A stretch of 64,000 nucleotides of DNA from Streptomyces sp. NRRL S-340 (GTDB taxonomy: Bacteria; Actinomycetota; Actinomycetes; Streptomycetales; Streptomycetaceae): the NCBI RefSeq assembly GCF_000720185.1, contig NZ_JOIY01000012.1, positions 91,855 through 155,854 on the forward strand. Reading direction: 5' to 3'. The position numbers were made by a program, and so were the translations under genes. The notes under the pieces were generated by a model that saw only the letters and a list, made by a program, of their open reading frames with translations, did not search any database and was not told the DNA's origin. Position 1 is the first letter of the stretch. Each line of letters begins with the position of its first letter. Positions 24,951 to 34,287 of the stretch are shown here, piece by piece.

Positions 24951-26285
24951 ATGGCCGCAGCACACCGCCCGTCCGGCACCGGACTTCCGCGCCGTACGAT
25001 CCTGCGCCGGGGCAGCGCCCTGGCCCTCGGTGCCGCCGCGACGGCGGCGCTGCCCGGGTGCGGCGCGGCCACGGACGACGGCGTCGGCGCCGACGGCCGG
25101 GTCACCGTCGAACTCTGGCACGGCCAGACGGACACGGGCCGCGCGGCGATCGAGAAGCTGGTGGCGGAGTTCAACCGCACCCACCCCGGTATCCGGGTGG
25201 ACCCGGGCGGCGGGGTCCTCGCCGACGCGATGCTGCAGAAGATCACCGCCGCGCTCGCGGCCGGTTCCTTCCCCGACGTCGCCTACGTCTTCGGTTCCGA
25301 CCTGGCCAGCGTCGCCCGCAGCCCCTCGGTGGTGGACCTGAGCGACACCGTGCGTTCGGGACCGACGCCCTGGAACGACTTCTGGGCGCCCGCCCGCGCC
25401 GCGGTCACGCTCAACGGCCACGTCCGCGCCTCGCCCGCCCTGCTCGACTCCCTGGCCGTCGTCTGCAACAAGAAGCTCTTCCGTGACGCCGGCCTGCCGC
25501 TGCCCCGGCCCGGCTGGACCTGGGAGCAGTTCGTGGCCACGGCGGCCAGGCTCACCGACCGGCGGCGCGGGGTGTTCGGCACCGGCTGGCCCGGCGTCGG
25601 CGACGAGGACACCGTGTGGCGGCTGTGGCCGATGGTGTGGGACCTGGGCGGCGACGTCATCGGCCCGGACGGACGGCGCATCGGGTTCGAGGAGAGCGGC
25701 GTCAAGGCCCTCCAGACGGTGGCGGCCCTGGCCGGGGACAGGAGTGTCTACGTCGATCCGAAGCCGGGCAGCGAGCAGATGTACCAGGTCTTCGCGTCGG
25801 GCCGCATGGGCATGGTCGTCACCGGACCGTGGCAGCTGCCGGACATCCGCCAGGCCGGCATCGACCACCATGTGGTGCCGCTGCCCAGCTACAGCGGCCG
25901 CCCGGTGACCATCTCGGGCCCCGACACCTGGACCGTGTTCGACAACGGCCCGGCCCGGGTCCGTGCCGCGCGCACCTTCGTGACCTGGCTGTCCCAGCCC
26001 GCCCAGGACGTCCGCTGGGACGTGCAGGCCGGCAGTCTCCCCCTGAGCCGCAGCACGCAGGCGCTGCCCGCGTGGCACGCGCAGGAGGCGCGGACCGAGG
26101 GCCTCGCGGTGTTCACCGAGGCACTGACCTCGGCCCGGGTGCGGCCCGTCCACCCGGCGTACCCGCAGATCTCGCAGGCCCTCGGCCAGGCGATCGCCTC
26201 GGTGCTCATCGGCCGGAGCACCCCCGCCAAGGCACTGCGCGACTGCGCGCACGAGGCCAACGCCGCCCTGCTCATCCCGCGTTGA
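24951..26285 (+). CDS. ABC transporter sugar-binding lipoprotein
   Basis: 444 residues from ATG 24951. The N terminus has twin arginines (RRTILRRGSAL) and a lipobox LPGC with Cys37, suggesting a Tat- or Sec-exported lipoprotein. The rest is a family 1 extracellular solute-binding protein: VTVELWHGQTDTGRAAIEKL, FNRTHPGIRV, SFPDVAYVFGSD, NKKLFRDAGLPLP, PGWTWEQFVATA and GRMGMVVTGPWQLPDIR. Such proteins capture oligosaccharides for CUT1 importers. It is followed at once by both permease genes. The ligand is probably a product of the GH114 enzyme, by context only. No ATPase is encoded nearby, which is usual in Streptomyces, where MsiK serves many importers. Confidence 0.93.
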   Translation: MAAAHRPSGTGLPRRTILRRGSALALGAAATAALPGCGAATDDGVGADGRVTVELWHGQTDTGRAAIEKLVAEFNRTHPGIRVDPGGGVLADAMLQKITAALAAGSFPDVAYVFGSDLASVARSPSVVDLSDTVRSGPTPWNDFWAPARAAVTLNGHVRASPALLDSLAVVCNKKLFRDAGLPLPRPGWTWEQFVATAARLTDRRRGVFGTGWPGVGDEDTVWRLWPMVWDLGGDVIGPDGRRIGFEESGVKALQTVAALAGDRSVYVDPKPGSEQMYQVFASGRMGMVVTGPWQLPDIRQAGIDHHVVPLPSYSGRPVTISGPDTWTVFDNGPARVRAARTFVTWLSQPAQDVRWDVQAGSLPLSRSTQALPAWHAQEARTEGLAVFTEALTSARVRPVHPAYPQISQALGQAIASVLIGRSTPAKALRDCAHEANAALLIPR

Positions 26286-26295
26286 GAGGACCACC

Positions 26296-27363
26296 ATGCC
26301 CCGCCTGCCCTCACCCCTCACCCTCGCGGACCGCGGCCCCGGCCGGAAGACCCGCACCGGCCGCCACGCCCCCGGCGACGACGACGGACACGGCACCGGC
26401 GCGGACGCCCCGCCGCGCTCCGGGTCCGTGCGCCGCCGTGCCGGCCGGGAGTCCGCCGCCGCCTGGGCGTTCGTCTCCCCCGCGGTACTGGTGATCCTGG
26501 GCCTGAGCGTCGTACCGGTGGCGTGGTCGCTGCTGCTGTCCTTCCAGGCCGACGACCTGGTCACGCCCAGCCGCTGGGTCGGCCTGGCCAACTACCGGGC
26601 GCTCGGGCAGGACCCGCACTTCAGCCAGGCGGTGCGCAACACCCTGCTCTACACGGCGCTGTACGTGCCGTTGAGCATCGGCCTCGGGCTGTTCCTGGCC
26701 CTGGCGCTCAACCAGCGGCTGCGGCTGGTCGCCCTGTACCGCACCCTCTTCTTCGTGCCGTTCGTCGTCTCGGCGACGGCCCAGGGAGTGCTGTTCTCCT
26801 TCATCCTCGACCCCGAGTTCGGCGCCGCCAACTCCGTGCTGCACAAGGTCGGGATATCCCCGCAGGGCTTCCTCACCGACCCCGGCCAGGCGCTGCTCGC
26901 GCTCGTGGCGATCTCGCTGTGGAGCGGCACCGGCTTCTGCGTGGTGGTGCTGCTGGCCGCCCTCCAGGACGTACCGCCCTCACTGGTGGAGGCGGCCCGG
27001 CTGGACGGCGCCGGCCGCCGCCACGTGCTGCGCCACGTGACGCTCCCGGCCCTCGCCCCGGTGCTGGTCTTCCTCCTGCTGTGGCAGACCATCAACGCCC
27101 TGCAGGTCTTCGACCTGGTGTACGTGACGACCAAGGGCGGCCCGCTCGGCTCGACCACGGTGATCGTCTACTTCATCTGGGAGCAGGCCTTCAAGAACTT
27201 CACCGCCGGTTACGGTGCGGCGGCGGCCTACGCCCTGGCCCTCGCCCTGATCCTGCTCGCCGCCGTCCCGCGGACCGCCCGGGCCGTACGGCGCCGGGCC
27301 CGAGCCCACCACGGCCGCACCGGCCGCGCCGGTTCCGCCGGCCTGGAAGGAGCCGCACGATGA
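26296..27363 (+). CDS. ABC sugar importer permease (MalF type)
   Basis: 355 residues, ATG 26296 behind GAGAGGA. After a ~50-residue basic cytoplasmic N terminus come six hydrophobic segments: AWAFVSPAVLVILGLSVVPV begins the core. The EAA loop is EAARLDGAGRRHVLRHVTLPAL, given in part as EAARLDGAGRRHVLRHVTLP, which contacts the ATPase. It also has the MalF-type segment YRTLFFVPFVVSATAQGVLF. It forms a heterodimer with the next gene product, whose start overlaps its stop by ATGA. The pair belongs to the CUT1 family of oligosaccharide importers. Confidence 0.94.
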   Translation: MPRLPSPLTLADRGPGRKTRTGRHAPGDDDGHGTGADAPPRSGSVRRRAGRESAAAWAFVSPAVLVILGLSVVPVAWSLLLSFQADDLVTPSRWVGLANYRALGQDPHFSQAVRNTLLYTALYVPLSIGLGLFLALALNQRLRLVALYRTLFFVPFVVSATAQGVLFSFILDPEFGAANSVLHKVGISPQGFLTDPGQALLALVAISLWSGTGFCVVVLLAALQDVPPSLVEAARLDGAGRRHVLRHVTLPALAPVLVFLLLWQTINALQVFDLVYVTTKGGPLGSTTVIVYFIWEQAFKNFTAGYGAAAAYALALALILLAAVPRTARAVRRRARAHHGRTGRAGSAGLEGAAR

Positions 27364-28268
27364 CGGCCACGTCCCCCGCCCCGTCCGCGTTCCCCTCGGC
27401 TCCCGCCCCGGCGTCCCCGGACCGCCCGGCGGCCGCGCCCGGACGGCCCCGCAAGAGGCTGCCGTTCAGCCCCTGGCACCTTCTGCTGGCCCCGCTCGCC
27501 CTGGTGTTCGCGGTCCCGCTGATCTGGCTGCTGCTCAGCTCCGTCATGAGCGACGCGCAGATCAACCGGTTCCCGCCCGCCCTGTGGCCCTCCCGCATCG
27601 ATCTGGGCGGCTACCGCTACGTCCTGGGCAACGCCATGTTCCCGCGCTGGTTCGCCAACTCGCTGCTGGTGTCACTGGCCGCGGTGGTGTCCAACCTGGT
27701 CCTCGGCGCCCTGGCGGGTTACGCGTTCGCCCGGATGCGGTTCGCGGGCTCCCGGCTGCTGCTGGGGCTGATGCTGGCCACCATGGCGATCCCGTTCCAG
27801 CTGACGATGATCCCGACGTTCCTGGTGATGAAGCGGCTCGGGCTCATCGACACGCTCGGCGCGCTGATCGTGCCCTCCCTGGTCACCCCGTTCGCCGTGT
27901 TCCTGCTGCGCCAGTTCTTCCTGTCGCTGCCCAGGGAACTGGAGGAGGCGGCCTGGCTGGACGGCTGCTCCCGGCTGCGGGTGCTGTGGCAGATCGTGCT
28001 GCCGCTGTCGCGGCCGGCGCTGAGCACGGTGGCGGTGCTGACCTTCCTCACCACGTGGAACGACCTGAGCTGGCCGCTGATCGCCATCAACCACGACACC
28101 CAGTACACCCTCCAGCTGGGCCTGACCACGTTCCAGGGGCAGCACCACACCAAGTGGTCCGCGGTCATGGCGGGCAACGTGATCACCGTGCTGCCCGTGC
28201 TGCTCGCCTTCCTGCTCGCGCAGAAGTCCTTCATCCAGTCGATCACGTCGAGCGGCCTCAAGGGGTGA
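27360..28268 (+). CDS. ABC sugar importer permease (MalG type)
   Basis: 302 residues from the ATGA overlap at 27360. A proline/alanine-rich N terminus is followed by six hydrophobic segments. The EAA motif is EEAAWLDGCSRLRVLWQIVL, and the C-terminal region FLTTWNDLSWPLIAI is typical of MalG-like subunits of CUT1 importers. It completes the membrane channel with the previous gene. A ~100-bp gap with two copies of a CCCGTCAGGGTCCGCACC unit (28315-28353) separates it from the kinase gene, which is probably still in the same transcript. Confidence 0.94.
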   Translation: MTATSPAPSAFPSAPAPASPDRPAAAPGRPRKRLPFSPWHLLLAPLALVFAVPLIWLLLSSVMSDAQINRFPPALWPSRIDLGGYRYVLGNAMFPRWFANSLLVSLAAVVSNLVLGALAGYAFARMRFAGSRLLLGLMLATMAIPFQLTMIPTFLVMKRLGLIDTLGALIVPSLVTPFAVFLLRQFFLSLPRELEEAAWLDGCSRLRVLWQIVLPLSRPALSTVAVLTFLTTWNDLSWPLIAINHDTQYTLQLGLTTFQGQHHTKWSAVMAGNVITVLPVLLAFLLAQKSFIQSITSSGLKG

Positions 28269-28368
28269 CCGGCCTCCCGGCCGCCTCCCCCGTCAGCCGC
28301 CCCACCGCCGTCCGCCCGTCAGGGTCCGCACCCGGGCCCGTCAGGGTCCGCACCTCAAGGAAGACCGC

Positions 28369-29340
28369 ATGCAGCACGCCTACGACCTCCTCGTCCTGGG
28401 AGACGCCAACCCCGACATCGTCGTCGGACCGCTGGAGGCGCCCCTCGCCTTCGGGCAGCGCGAACGGCTCGTCGACAGCGGGACGCTCACCCTCGGCGGC
28501 TCCGCGTCGATCATGGCGTGCGGGGCCGCCCGGCTCGGGCTGAAGGTGGCCTTCGCCGGACGCGTCGGCGACGACGACGCCGGACGGTTCGTGCGGGCGG
28601 CGCTGGAGGAGCGGGGCGTCGACACCTCGGCCCTGCGCGTCGACCCCGCCCTGGCCACGCCACTCACCGTCGTGCTGACCCGCCCCGACGGCGACCGGGC
28701 GATCCTCACCTCCCCGGGCACGCTCCCGGCCACCGGGCCCGACGACGTGCCCGAGGCCCTGCTCACCGGCAGCCGCCACGTCCACGCCGCTTCCTACTTC
28801 CTGCTGCCGCGGCTCGCCGCCGCCCTGCCCGCCCTGTTCGCCACCGCCCGCGCGCACGGCGCCACCACCTCCCTCGACACCAACGACGACCCGGCCGACG
28901 CGTGGGCGCCCGGCGCCCTGGCGGAGGTGCTCGCCGTCACCGACCACCTGTTGCCCAACGCGCGGGAGGCCACCGCCCTCGCGGCCGCCGCCGTCGGCGC
29001 TCCCCAGGACGCCGCCCCGGAGGCCGCGGCCGCCGCGCTGGCAGCGCTCGGCCCGCACGTGGTCGTCAAGGACGGCGCCCGGGGCGCCCTCGCGCACGAC
29101 GGCCGGACGCTGCTGCGCACCCCCGCCGTCCCCGTCCGGCCGCTGGACACCGTCGGAGCCGGTGACAGTTTCGACGCCGGTTTCGTCGCCGCCCGCCTGC
29201 GCGGCCTGTCCACCCCGCACGCCCTCGAGATCGCCGCGGCCTGCGGCGCCCTGTCCACCCGGGCCCACGGCGGAACACCGGCCCAGCCCACCTGGGACGA
29301 GGCCGCGGCCGCCGTCACCCGCAACGGAAAGCACCTGTGA
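28369..29340 (+). CDS. PfkB-family carbohydrate kinase
   Basis: 323 residues, ATG 28369 behind AAGGAAG. The ribokinase-like signatures are complete: DLLVLGDANPDIVVG at the start, GGSASIMACGAARLG, GRVGDDDAGRFV, and the catalytic DTVGAGDSFDAGF with the general base Asp and anion hole. Family members phosphorylate sugars such as fructose, tagatose 6-phosphate, adenosine or ketodeoxygluconate. With an importer, a GH4 enzyme and a DeoR regulator around it, the likely substrate is a monosaccharide released from the imported oligosaccharide. Its stop overlaps the GH4 start. Confidence 0.93.
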   Translation: MQHAYDLLVLGDANPDIVVGPLEAPLAFGQRERLVDSGTLTLGGSASIMACGAARLGLKVAFAGRVGDDDAGRFVRAALEERGVDTSALRVDPALATPLTVVLTRPDGDRAILTSPGTLPATGPDDVPEALLTGSRHVHAASYFLLPRLAAALPALFATARAHGATTSLDTNDDPADAWAPGALAEVLAVTDHLLPNAREATALAAAAVGAPQDAAPEAAAAALAALGPHVVVKDGARGALAHDGRTLLRTPAVPVRPLDTVGAGDSFDAGFVAARLRGLSTPHALEIAAACGALSTRAHGGTPAQPTWDEAAAAVTRNGKHL

Positions 29341-30704
29341 TGACCACCCACACCTCCCCGGCCGCCACGACCTCCCTGTCCTCCGGCTCCCCGAAGATCG
29401 CCTTCATCGGCGCGGGCAGCGTCGTCTTCACCCAGGGCCTGCTGGCCGACCTGCTGGCCTTCCCCGAACTCCAGGGCGCGCACATCGCCCTGCACGACAT
29501 CGACGCCGAGCGGCTCGCCACCGCGCACGGCGCCGCCCGGTACATCGCCGACCAGCGGGCCGGCTCCGGTGGCTCGCGGGTGCGGGTCACCGCCCATGCC
29601 GAGCGGCGGGCGGCCCTTCAAGACGCCGACTTCGTCATCAACATCGTGCAGGTCGGCATGCGCGCCGCGACCCGGACCGACTTCGAGATCCCCGCGCGCT
29701 ACGGACTGCGCCAGACGATCGGCGACACCCTCGGCATCGGGGGCATCTTCCGGGCGCTGCGCACCTTCCCGCTGCTCAGGTCGCTCGGCGAGGACATCGC
29801 CGAGGTGTGCCCCGACGCCTGGCTGCTCAACTACACCAACCCCATGGCGATGAACGTCCAGTACCTCACCCGTGCGACCGGGCTGACCCGCGTGGTGGGA
29901 CTGTGCCACTCCGTGTTCTGGACCGTCCACGACCTGGCCGAACTCCTCGGCGTCCCGCAGGAGGAGGTCGTCTACCGGGCCGCCGGCGTCAACCACCAGG
30001 CCTGGATCCTGAGCCTGGAGCACCAGGGGAGCGACCTGTACCCCCGGCTCGACGCCCTGATCGCGGACGACCCCCAGCTGCGGCGCCGGGTACGCGTCGA
30101 CATGTACCGGCGTCTCGGCTACTACCCCACCGAGACGAGCGAGCACTCCTCCGAGTACGTCCCCTGGTACCTGCACCACGCCGAGGAGGTGGAGCGCCTG
30201 CGCCTGCCGGTCGGGGCCTACCTGGACATCGTCGACGAGAACATCGCGGCCTACGAGCACACCCGCGACGCCCTCGCGCAGGGCGCCCCGCTCGCCGTCG
30301 AGGGCACCATGGAGTACGCCCCGCAGATCATCCACAGCATCACCACGGGCACGCCCCGCACGGTCTACGGCAACGTGCCCAACCACGGGCTGATAGACAA
30401 CCTGCCGGCCTCGGGGACCGTGGAGGTCCCCTGCCTCGTGGACGCGCTGGGCGTGCAGCCCACCCGGGTCGGTGCGCTGCCCGCCCAGTGCGCGGCGCTC
30501 AACCGCACCTACCTGAGCATGAACGACCTCGTGGTGCGGGCGGCCCTGGAGGACGATCCCCGTTCGATCCGGCAGGCGGCGATGACCGACCCCGCGACGG
30601 CCGCGGCGCTGCCCGTGGAACGCATCTGGGACCTGTGCGACGACATGGTCCGCGCCCACGCGGACCTGCTCCAGCCCTCGCTGCGCGCCACGCTCGGCCA
30701 CTGA
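29340..30704 (+). CDS. Family 4 glycoside hydrolase (alpha-galactosidase-like)
   Basis: 454 residues from ATG 29340, one base overlapping the kinase stop; GTG 29337 is the alternative. It is an NAD- and metal-dependent GH4 enzyme: Rossmann motif KIAFIGAGSVVFTQ, then NYTNPMAMNVQYL, the metal-binding Cys in GLCHSVFW and His in AAGVNHQAWIL. The CHS triplet is that of the alpha-galactosidase (MelA) branch rather than the phospho-beta-glucosidase branch. It acts in the cytoplasm through a redox elimination mechanism. As last gene of the carbohydrate locus it probably splits the imported oligosaccharide. Confidence 0.9.
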   Translation: MTTHTSPAATTSLSSGSPKIAFIGAGSVVFTQGLLADLLAFPELQGAHIALHDIDAERLATAHGAARYIADQRAGSGGSRVRVTAHAERRAALQDADFVINIVQVGMRAATRTDFEIPARYGLRQTIGDTLGIGGIFRALRTFPLLRSLGEDIAEVCPDAWLLNYTNPMAMNVQYLTRATGLTRVVGLCHSVFWTVHDLAELLGVPQEEVVYRAAGVNHQAWILSLEHQGSDLYPRLDALIADDPQLRRRVRVDMYRRLGYYPTETSEHSSEYVPWYLHHAEEVERLRLPVGAYLDIVDENIAAYEHTRDALAQGAPLAVEGTMEYAPQIIHSITTGTPRTVYGNVPNHGLIDNLPASGTVEVPCLVDALGVQPTRVGALPAQCAALNRTYLSMNDLVVRAALEDDPRSIRQAAMTDPATAAALPVERIWDLCDDMVRAHADLLQPSLRATLGH

Positions 30705-30932
30705 CGGATGCCGCACGCGCGACGCCCGGACGACGGGCCCGGCCGTGGACTCGCGGGCGGGCGGGGGCGGCCGGCTGAGAGGGGAGCCCGGCCACGCGCC
30801 CCCGTGCGTCCGGTGCGTCCGCGTCCGGTGTCCGGTGCGCCCGCGCGTGCCCGCCCCGCCCGCTCAGGCGGTGGCGAGCGCGACGGACCGGGCCCCGGCG
30901 AACGGGGCCGGGTCCGTCATGCCCTGGCACCG

Positions 30933-31748
30933 TCATGTCCCCGGCCGGGTGACGAGCATGACGATCAGGACGAGGACCAGCAGGGCCACGTAGGCGGCGG
31001 AGTGGAGCCGGTCGGGGACCCGGCCGCCCAGCCGCTTCACGACCGCGATGGCCGGCAGGGAGCCGCACAGCAGCGCGGCTCCCGCGCCGAGGTCGACGTA
31101 GCCGAGGCGGCCGGTGTGCGCCTGGGCTGCGGGGGCCAGGGCGTAGACGACGCTTCCCGCGAGGGCGACGGGGACACTGAGCGGGTTGGCCAGCGCGGTG
31201 GCGGTGGCCATGGGCAGCCCGCGGCGGCGCAGCAGCGGAACCGTCATGACGCTGCCGCCGACGCCGAGGCTGGCGGCGACCGTGCCGATGCCGGCGCCAC
31301 CGAGCGTCGTCGTGAGCCGGCCGAGCGGGCGCGGTGCGCCGTCGCCGGTGACCGCGAGGAACCCCTTGCGCAGCACGCTGTCGGCGATCGTGACCAGCAG
31401 GTACACGGCGAACAGCACGTTGAGCAGGGTGTCGCTGATCCGGGTGGCGACGAGCGAGCCGAGTGCCGCGCCGAGCAGGACGTACCCGGCCAGCGGCCAC
31501 AGGTACTCCCGGCGCAGCCGGCCGGCCCGGTGCTGGGCCACGGTGGCCCACGCGGCGTTCACGAGCATGACGACGGTCGAGGTCGCGACGGCCACGTGCA
31601 TGGCGCCGTCGCCGTGCGCGGTCGCGCCCAGGAAGCCGTAGACGACGGGCACGGTGACGAATCCTCCGCCGAAGCCGAAGAGCACGGTCGTGACACCGGT
31701 CAGGCAGCCGAAGAGCAGGAGGGTGAGGAACGAGGAGGTGGTGAGCAC
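30933..31748 (-). CDS. TauE/SafE-family membrane permease
   Basis: 271 residues with seven to eight hydrophobic segments and the family pattern of two related halves: FLTLLLFGCLTGVTTVLFGFGGGFVTVPVV (first half, here in parts FGCLTGVTTVLFGFGGGF) and TLGGAGIGTVAASLGVGGSVM in the second. The G-x-G-G-G/G-V-G-G-S pairs mark the repeat. Members move sulfite, sulfonates or other organic anions out of, or into, the cell. The start GTG 31748 has no strong ribosome binding site. It is divergent from an AraC regulator 92 bp away, which may control it. Confidence 0.85.
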   Translation of the reverse strand: MLTTSSFLTLLLFGCLTGVTTVLFGFGGGFVTVPVVYGFLGATAHGDGAMHVAVATSTVVMLVNAAWATVAQHRAGRLRREYLWPLAGYVLLGAALGSLVATRISDTLLNVLFAVYLLVTIADSVLRKGFLAVTGDGAPRPLGRLTTTLGGAGIGTVAASLGVGGSVMTVPLLRRRGLPMATATALANPLSVPVALAGSVVYALAPAAQAHTGRLGYVDLGAGAALLCGSLPAIAVVKRLGGRVPDRLHSAAYVALLVLVLIVMLVTRPGT

Positions 31749-31840
31749 GGTGACGACGCTACGGACCGGGACGGGTGGCGGGCATTCGACCGTTCGCCAG
31801 TTTCTTACGCGCAGACGACAGCCGGGAGTAGGCTCGTGCG

Positions 31841-32674
31841 GTGCGCAACATCTCCGTCGACGAGGTGGACGGCCTGGACCGCGCGGTGCTCGCCATCGGC
31901 ACCGACTACCCGCACGACCATCTGCTGCCCTTCCACGAGCACCGGCGCGCCCAGGTGCTCTACGCGGCCACCGGCGTCATGGAGGTCGAGACGGCGGACG
32001 GCTCGTGGACGGTGCCCACGGCCCGCGCGGTCCTCGTCCCGCCGCGGGTGCGGCACCAGGTCACCATGACGGGCGTCAGCACGCGCAGCCTGTACATCGA
32101 GCCCGGCGCCGCGCCGTGGTTCCCGGACCGCTGCCGCGTGGTGGAGGTCTCCGCGCTGCTGCGGGCGCTGATCCTCGATGCCGTCGACATGGAGCCGCGC
32201 TATGCCGAGCACGGGCGGGACGCGACGGTGATCGAGCTGATCCTGCACGAGCTGCGCACCCTGGCACCGCTCCCCCTCGACGTGCCGCTGCCCGCCGATC
32301 CGGGGCTGCGGCGGTTGTGCGAGGCGTTCCTACGGGCTCCCGACATCCATGACCCGCCCGCCCGCTGGGCGGCGGCCCTGAACGTCAGCGAGCGCACCCT
32401 GGGGCGTCTCTTCCGGCGCGGCACGGGGCTCGGTTTCGCCCAGTGGCGGCAGCGGGCGTGCATCCTGCGGTCGGTGCACGCGCTGGCGGCGGGCACGCCG
32501 GTGACGCGGGTCGCCGTCTCGCTCGGCTACGAGAATCCCGCCGCGTTCACGACGGCCTTCCGCGGTCTGCTGGGCCGCGCTCCGTCCGCGTACCTGGCGC
32601 AGCCGCCGCCCGTGACCGCGGGGCGGCGCGTCAGCGTGCGATCAGGCAGAAGGGATGACCCGCCGGGTCGGTGA
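31841..32674 (+). CDS. AraC-family transcriptional regulator with cupin domain
   Basis: 277 residues. The N-terminal cupin has HDHLLPFHEHRRAQVLYAAT and VPPRVRHQVTM with the metal-type histidines. The C-terminal AraC DNA-binding domain shows ALNVSERTLGRLFRRGTG and VAVSLGYENPAAFTTAFRGL, ending G-R-A-P-S-A-Y. The GTG start at 31841 follows GGGAG at an over-long distance, so the exact start is uncertain. It is divergent from the TauE permease. Its 3' end overlaps the convergent VOC gene by 44 bp. The likely target is the permease gene or itself. Confidence 0.9.
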   Translation: MRNISVDEVDGLDRAVLAIGTDYPHDHLLPFHEHRRAQVLYAATGVMEVETADGSWTVPTARAVLVPPRVRHQVTMTGVSTRSLYIEPGAAPWFPDRCRVVEVSALLRALILDAVDMEPRYAEHGRDATVIELILHELRTLAPLPLDVPLPADPGLRRLCEAFLRAPDIHDPPARWAAALNVSERTLGRLFRRGTGLGFAQWRQRACILRSVHALAAGTPVTRVAVSLGYENPAAFTTAFRGLLGRAPSAYLAQPPPVTAGRRVSVRSGRRDDPPGR

Positions 32675-32999
32675 GGACGCGCCACTTGTCGCCACCGGGC
32701 TGCTCCTGCGGCCTGCCCGCGCCCAGTTCGAGCAGCCGGGCCTCGGCCTCCTCCAGGTCCGCGACCTCGAAGTCGAGGTGGATCTGCTGGGGGACGTCCT
32801 GGCCGGGCCAGGACGGCGCCCGGTGGTCCTCGGCCCGCTGGAAGCCGAGACTGAGACCGTCCTCACCGGTGAGGCCCGCGAAGTCGGCGTCGGAGCGCGG
32901 GTGGAGGGCGTACCCGGTGGCCCGCTGGTAGAACGCCGCCAGGGCGAGCGGGTCGGGGCAGTCCAGGGTGACGGCGGTCGGTCTCATCCGCAGGGTCAC
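32631..32999 (-). CDS. VOC-superfamily (glyoxalase/dioxygenase-like) protein
   Basis: 122 residues comprising one complete VOC module of two beta-alpha-beta-beta-beta units: TAVTLDCPDPLALAAFYQRA at the start, IHLDFEVADLEEAEARLLEL in the middle and VLTDPAGHPFCLI at the end. Metal-type residues appear as His in QIHLDFEV and in the D-P-x-G-H-P-F-C segment. Actinobacterial single-domain proteins of this type are diverse: some are isomerases, some antibiotic-binding. The function is open. It overlaps the AraC gene tail to tail. Confidence 0.85.
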   Translation of the reverse strand: MTLRMRPTAVTLDCPDPLALAAFYQRATGYALHPRSDADFAGLTGEDGLSLGFQRAEDHRAPSWPGQDVPQQIHLDFEVADLEEAEARLLELGAGRPQEQPGGDKWRVLTDPAGHPFCLIAR

Positions 33000-33090
33000 G
33001 GCAACTCCGTCTCGTTCGCGGCCGGTTCGGTGCGGCTCAGCCTACGGGGCGCGGGCGGCCTGTGGGGGGCGGCCGGCCTGTGGGGCGGGC

Positions 33091-34263
33091 TCAGCGCAGG
33101 CCCAGGCAGGGCAGCCAGGTGCGCGGGGCCGCCGCCGTGGCCGTCAGGAGCGCGCTCAGCACGCCGGGCAGGCCGTTCAGCAGGTCCGTGGTCCACTCGG
33201 CGGCCGGGTGCGCGGGGAGCCTGCCGGTCAGGTGGTGGACGAGGCGTCGCACGAGCGCGGCGGCGGCCGGCAGCCGGGCGTGGCGGTGCAGGGCGTCGGC
33301 GACGCACAGGACGCCCGCGGCGCCGTGGCACAGTCCGAGGCGGTCGGCCGGGGTGTCGCCGAAGAGGTGGAAGCTCTCGTCGTAGTGCTCGGCGAACCCG
33401 CGGAACGCGGTGGCGGCCCAGTCGGCGGTCGCCCTGTCACCGAGGGCGTCGCCCGCGTCCCACAGCGCCCAGGCGATCCCGGCGGCGCCGTAGCACCAGG
33501 CCTGCCGCGGTTGCGCCGTCGCGGGCGGCGGGGCGTCGAGTCCCGCGCCGGGCCAGGTGCGGATGCCGCGGTCGTCGTCGTAGGCCTGGCGGACGAGCCA
33601 GCCGGTGGCGTGGGTGAGCGCCGTGGTGAGCGCCGGGTCCGGTCCGAGGCGGCGCAGGGCCGCGGTGAGCGCGGTGACGACACCGGCGACGCCGTGGCCC
33701 ATGCCGGTGTTGATGCGCCCCTGCACCCAGGACAGGTACGGATGCCGCGCGTACTGGCCGGTGCGCAGCCGGGGCAGTTCCGGCTCGTCGCACAGGAGGG
33801 CGAGGTGGGCGGCGAGGGGGCGCAGTGCCTCGGGGTCGGGGGTGCCCGTGCACAGGGCGAGCAGGGTGCCGGCGGGGCCGGAGATCAGGTCGTAGTCGGG
33901 GAAGGCGACGGCGTGCGTGCGGTACTTCGGCAGGCGTCGGCTCAGGGGGGCGGCGAGGCGGTCGCCGACGGGCCGGAGCGCCGGATGGAGGCGTTCGCCC
34001 AGGCGCAGGCCGACGAGGGTTCCGGCGAGGCCGCCGTCGTGCAGGGCGGGGTGGGCCGGGCCGCGTCCGGCGGCGCGGGCCCAGACGGCCACGGCGGCAC
34101 GGGCGGTGTCGCGGTCCGCGACCAGGTGTGCCAGTACGGGGATTCCGGGGTCGCCGGGGTGCCGGGCCGGGCGGGGCGCCGCGGTCCAGTCCTTGAGGTA
34201 ACGGGCGGCAAGGGCGTGGACCTCGTCCCGGGCGGTGGCCGGTGAGGCGGTTTCGGGCGCCAT
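33091..34263 (-). CDS. lanC: Lanthionine synthetase C-like cyclase (LanC)
   Basis: 390 residues from ATG 34263, with GAGGAG upstream. It is an alpha/alpha-barrel LanC: HDGGLAGTLVGLRLG, ISGPAGTLLAL, TGMGHGVAGV, AWCYGAAGIAWAL and GLCHGAAGVLCVAD. The zinc ligands are all present: Cys257, Cys312 and His313. It should catalyse Michael addition of cysteine thiols to dehydrated Ser/Thr in the precursor encoded just upstream (34328-34483). It is the last gene of the split-LanB class I lanthipeptide operon, separated from the precursor gene by a hairpin at 34288-34315. Nothing suggests loss of function. Confidence 0.93.
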   Translation of the reverse strand: MAPETASPATARDEVHALAARYLKDWTAAPRPARHPGDPGIPVLAHLVADRDTARAAVAVWARAAGRGPAHPALHDGGLAGTLVGLRLGERLHPALRPVGDRLAAPLSRRLPKYRTHAVAFPDYDLISGPAGTLLALCTGTPDPEALRPLAAHLALLCDEPELPRLRTGQYARHPYLSWVQGRINTGMGHGVAGVVTALTAALRRLGPDPALTTALTHATGWLVRQAYDDDRGIRTWPGAGLDAPPPATAQPRQAWCYGAAGIAWALWDAGDALGDRATADWAATAFRGFAEHYDESFHLFGDTPADRLGLCHGAAGVLCVADALHRHARLPAAAALVRRLVHHLTGRLPAHPAAEWTTDLLNGLPGVLSALLTATAAAPRTWLPCLGLR

Positions 34264-34287
34264 CGGGCTCCTCGGATCGGCCGGGGC

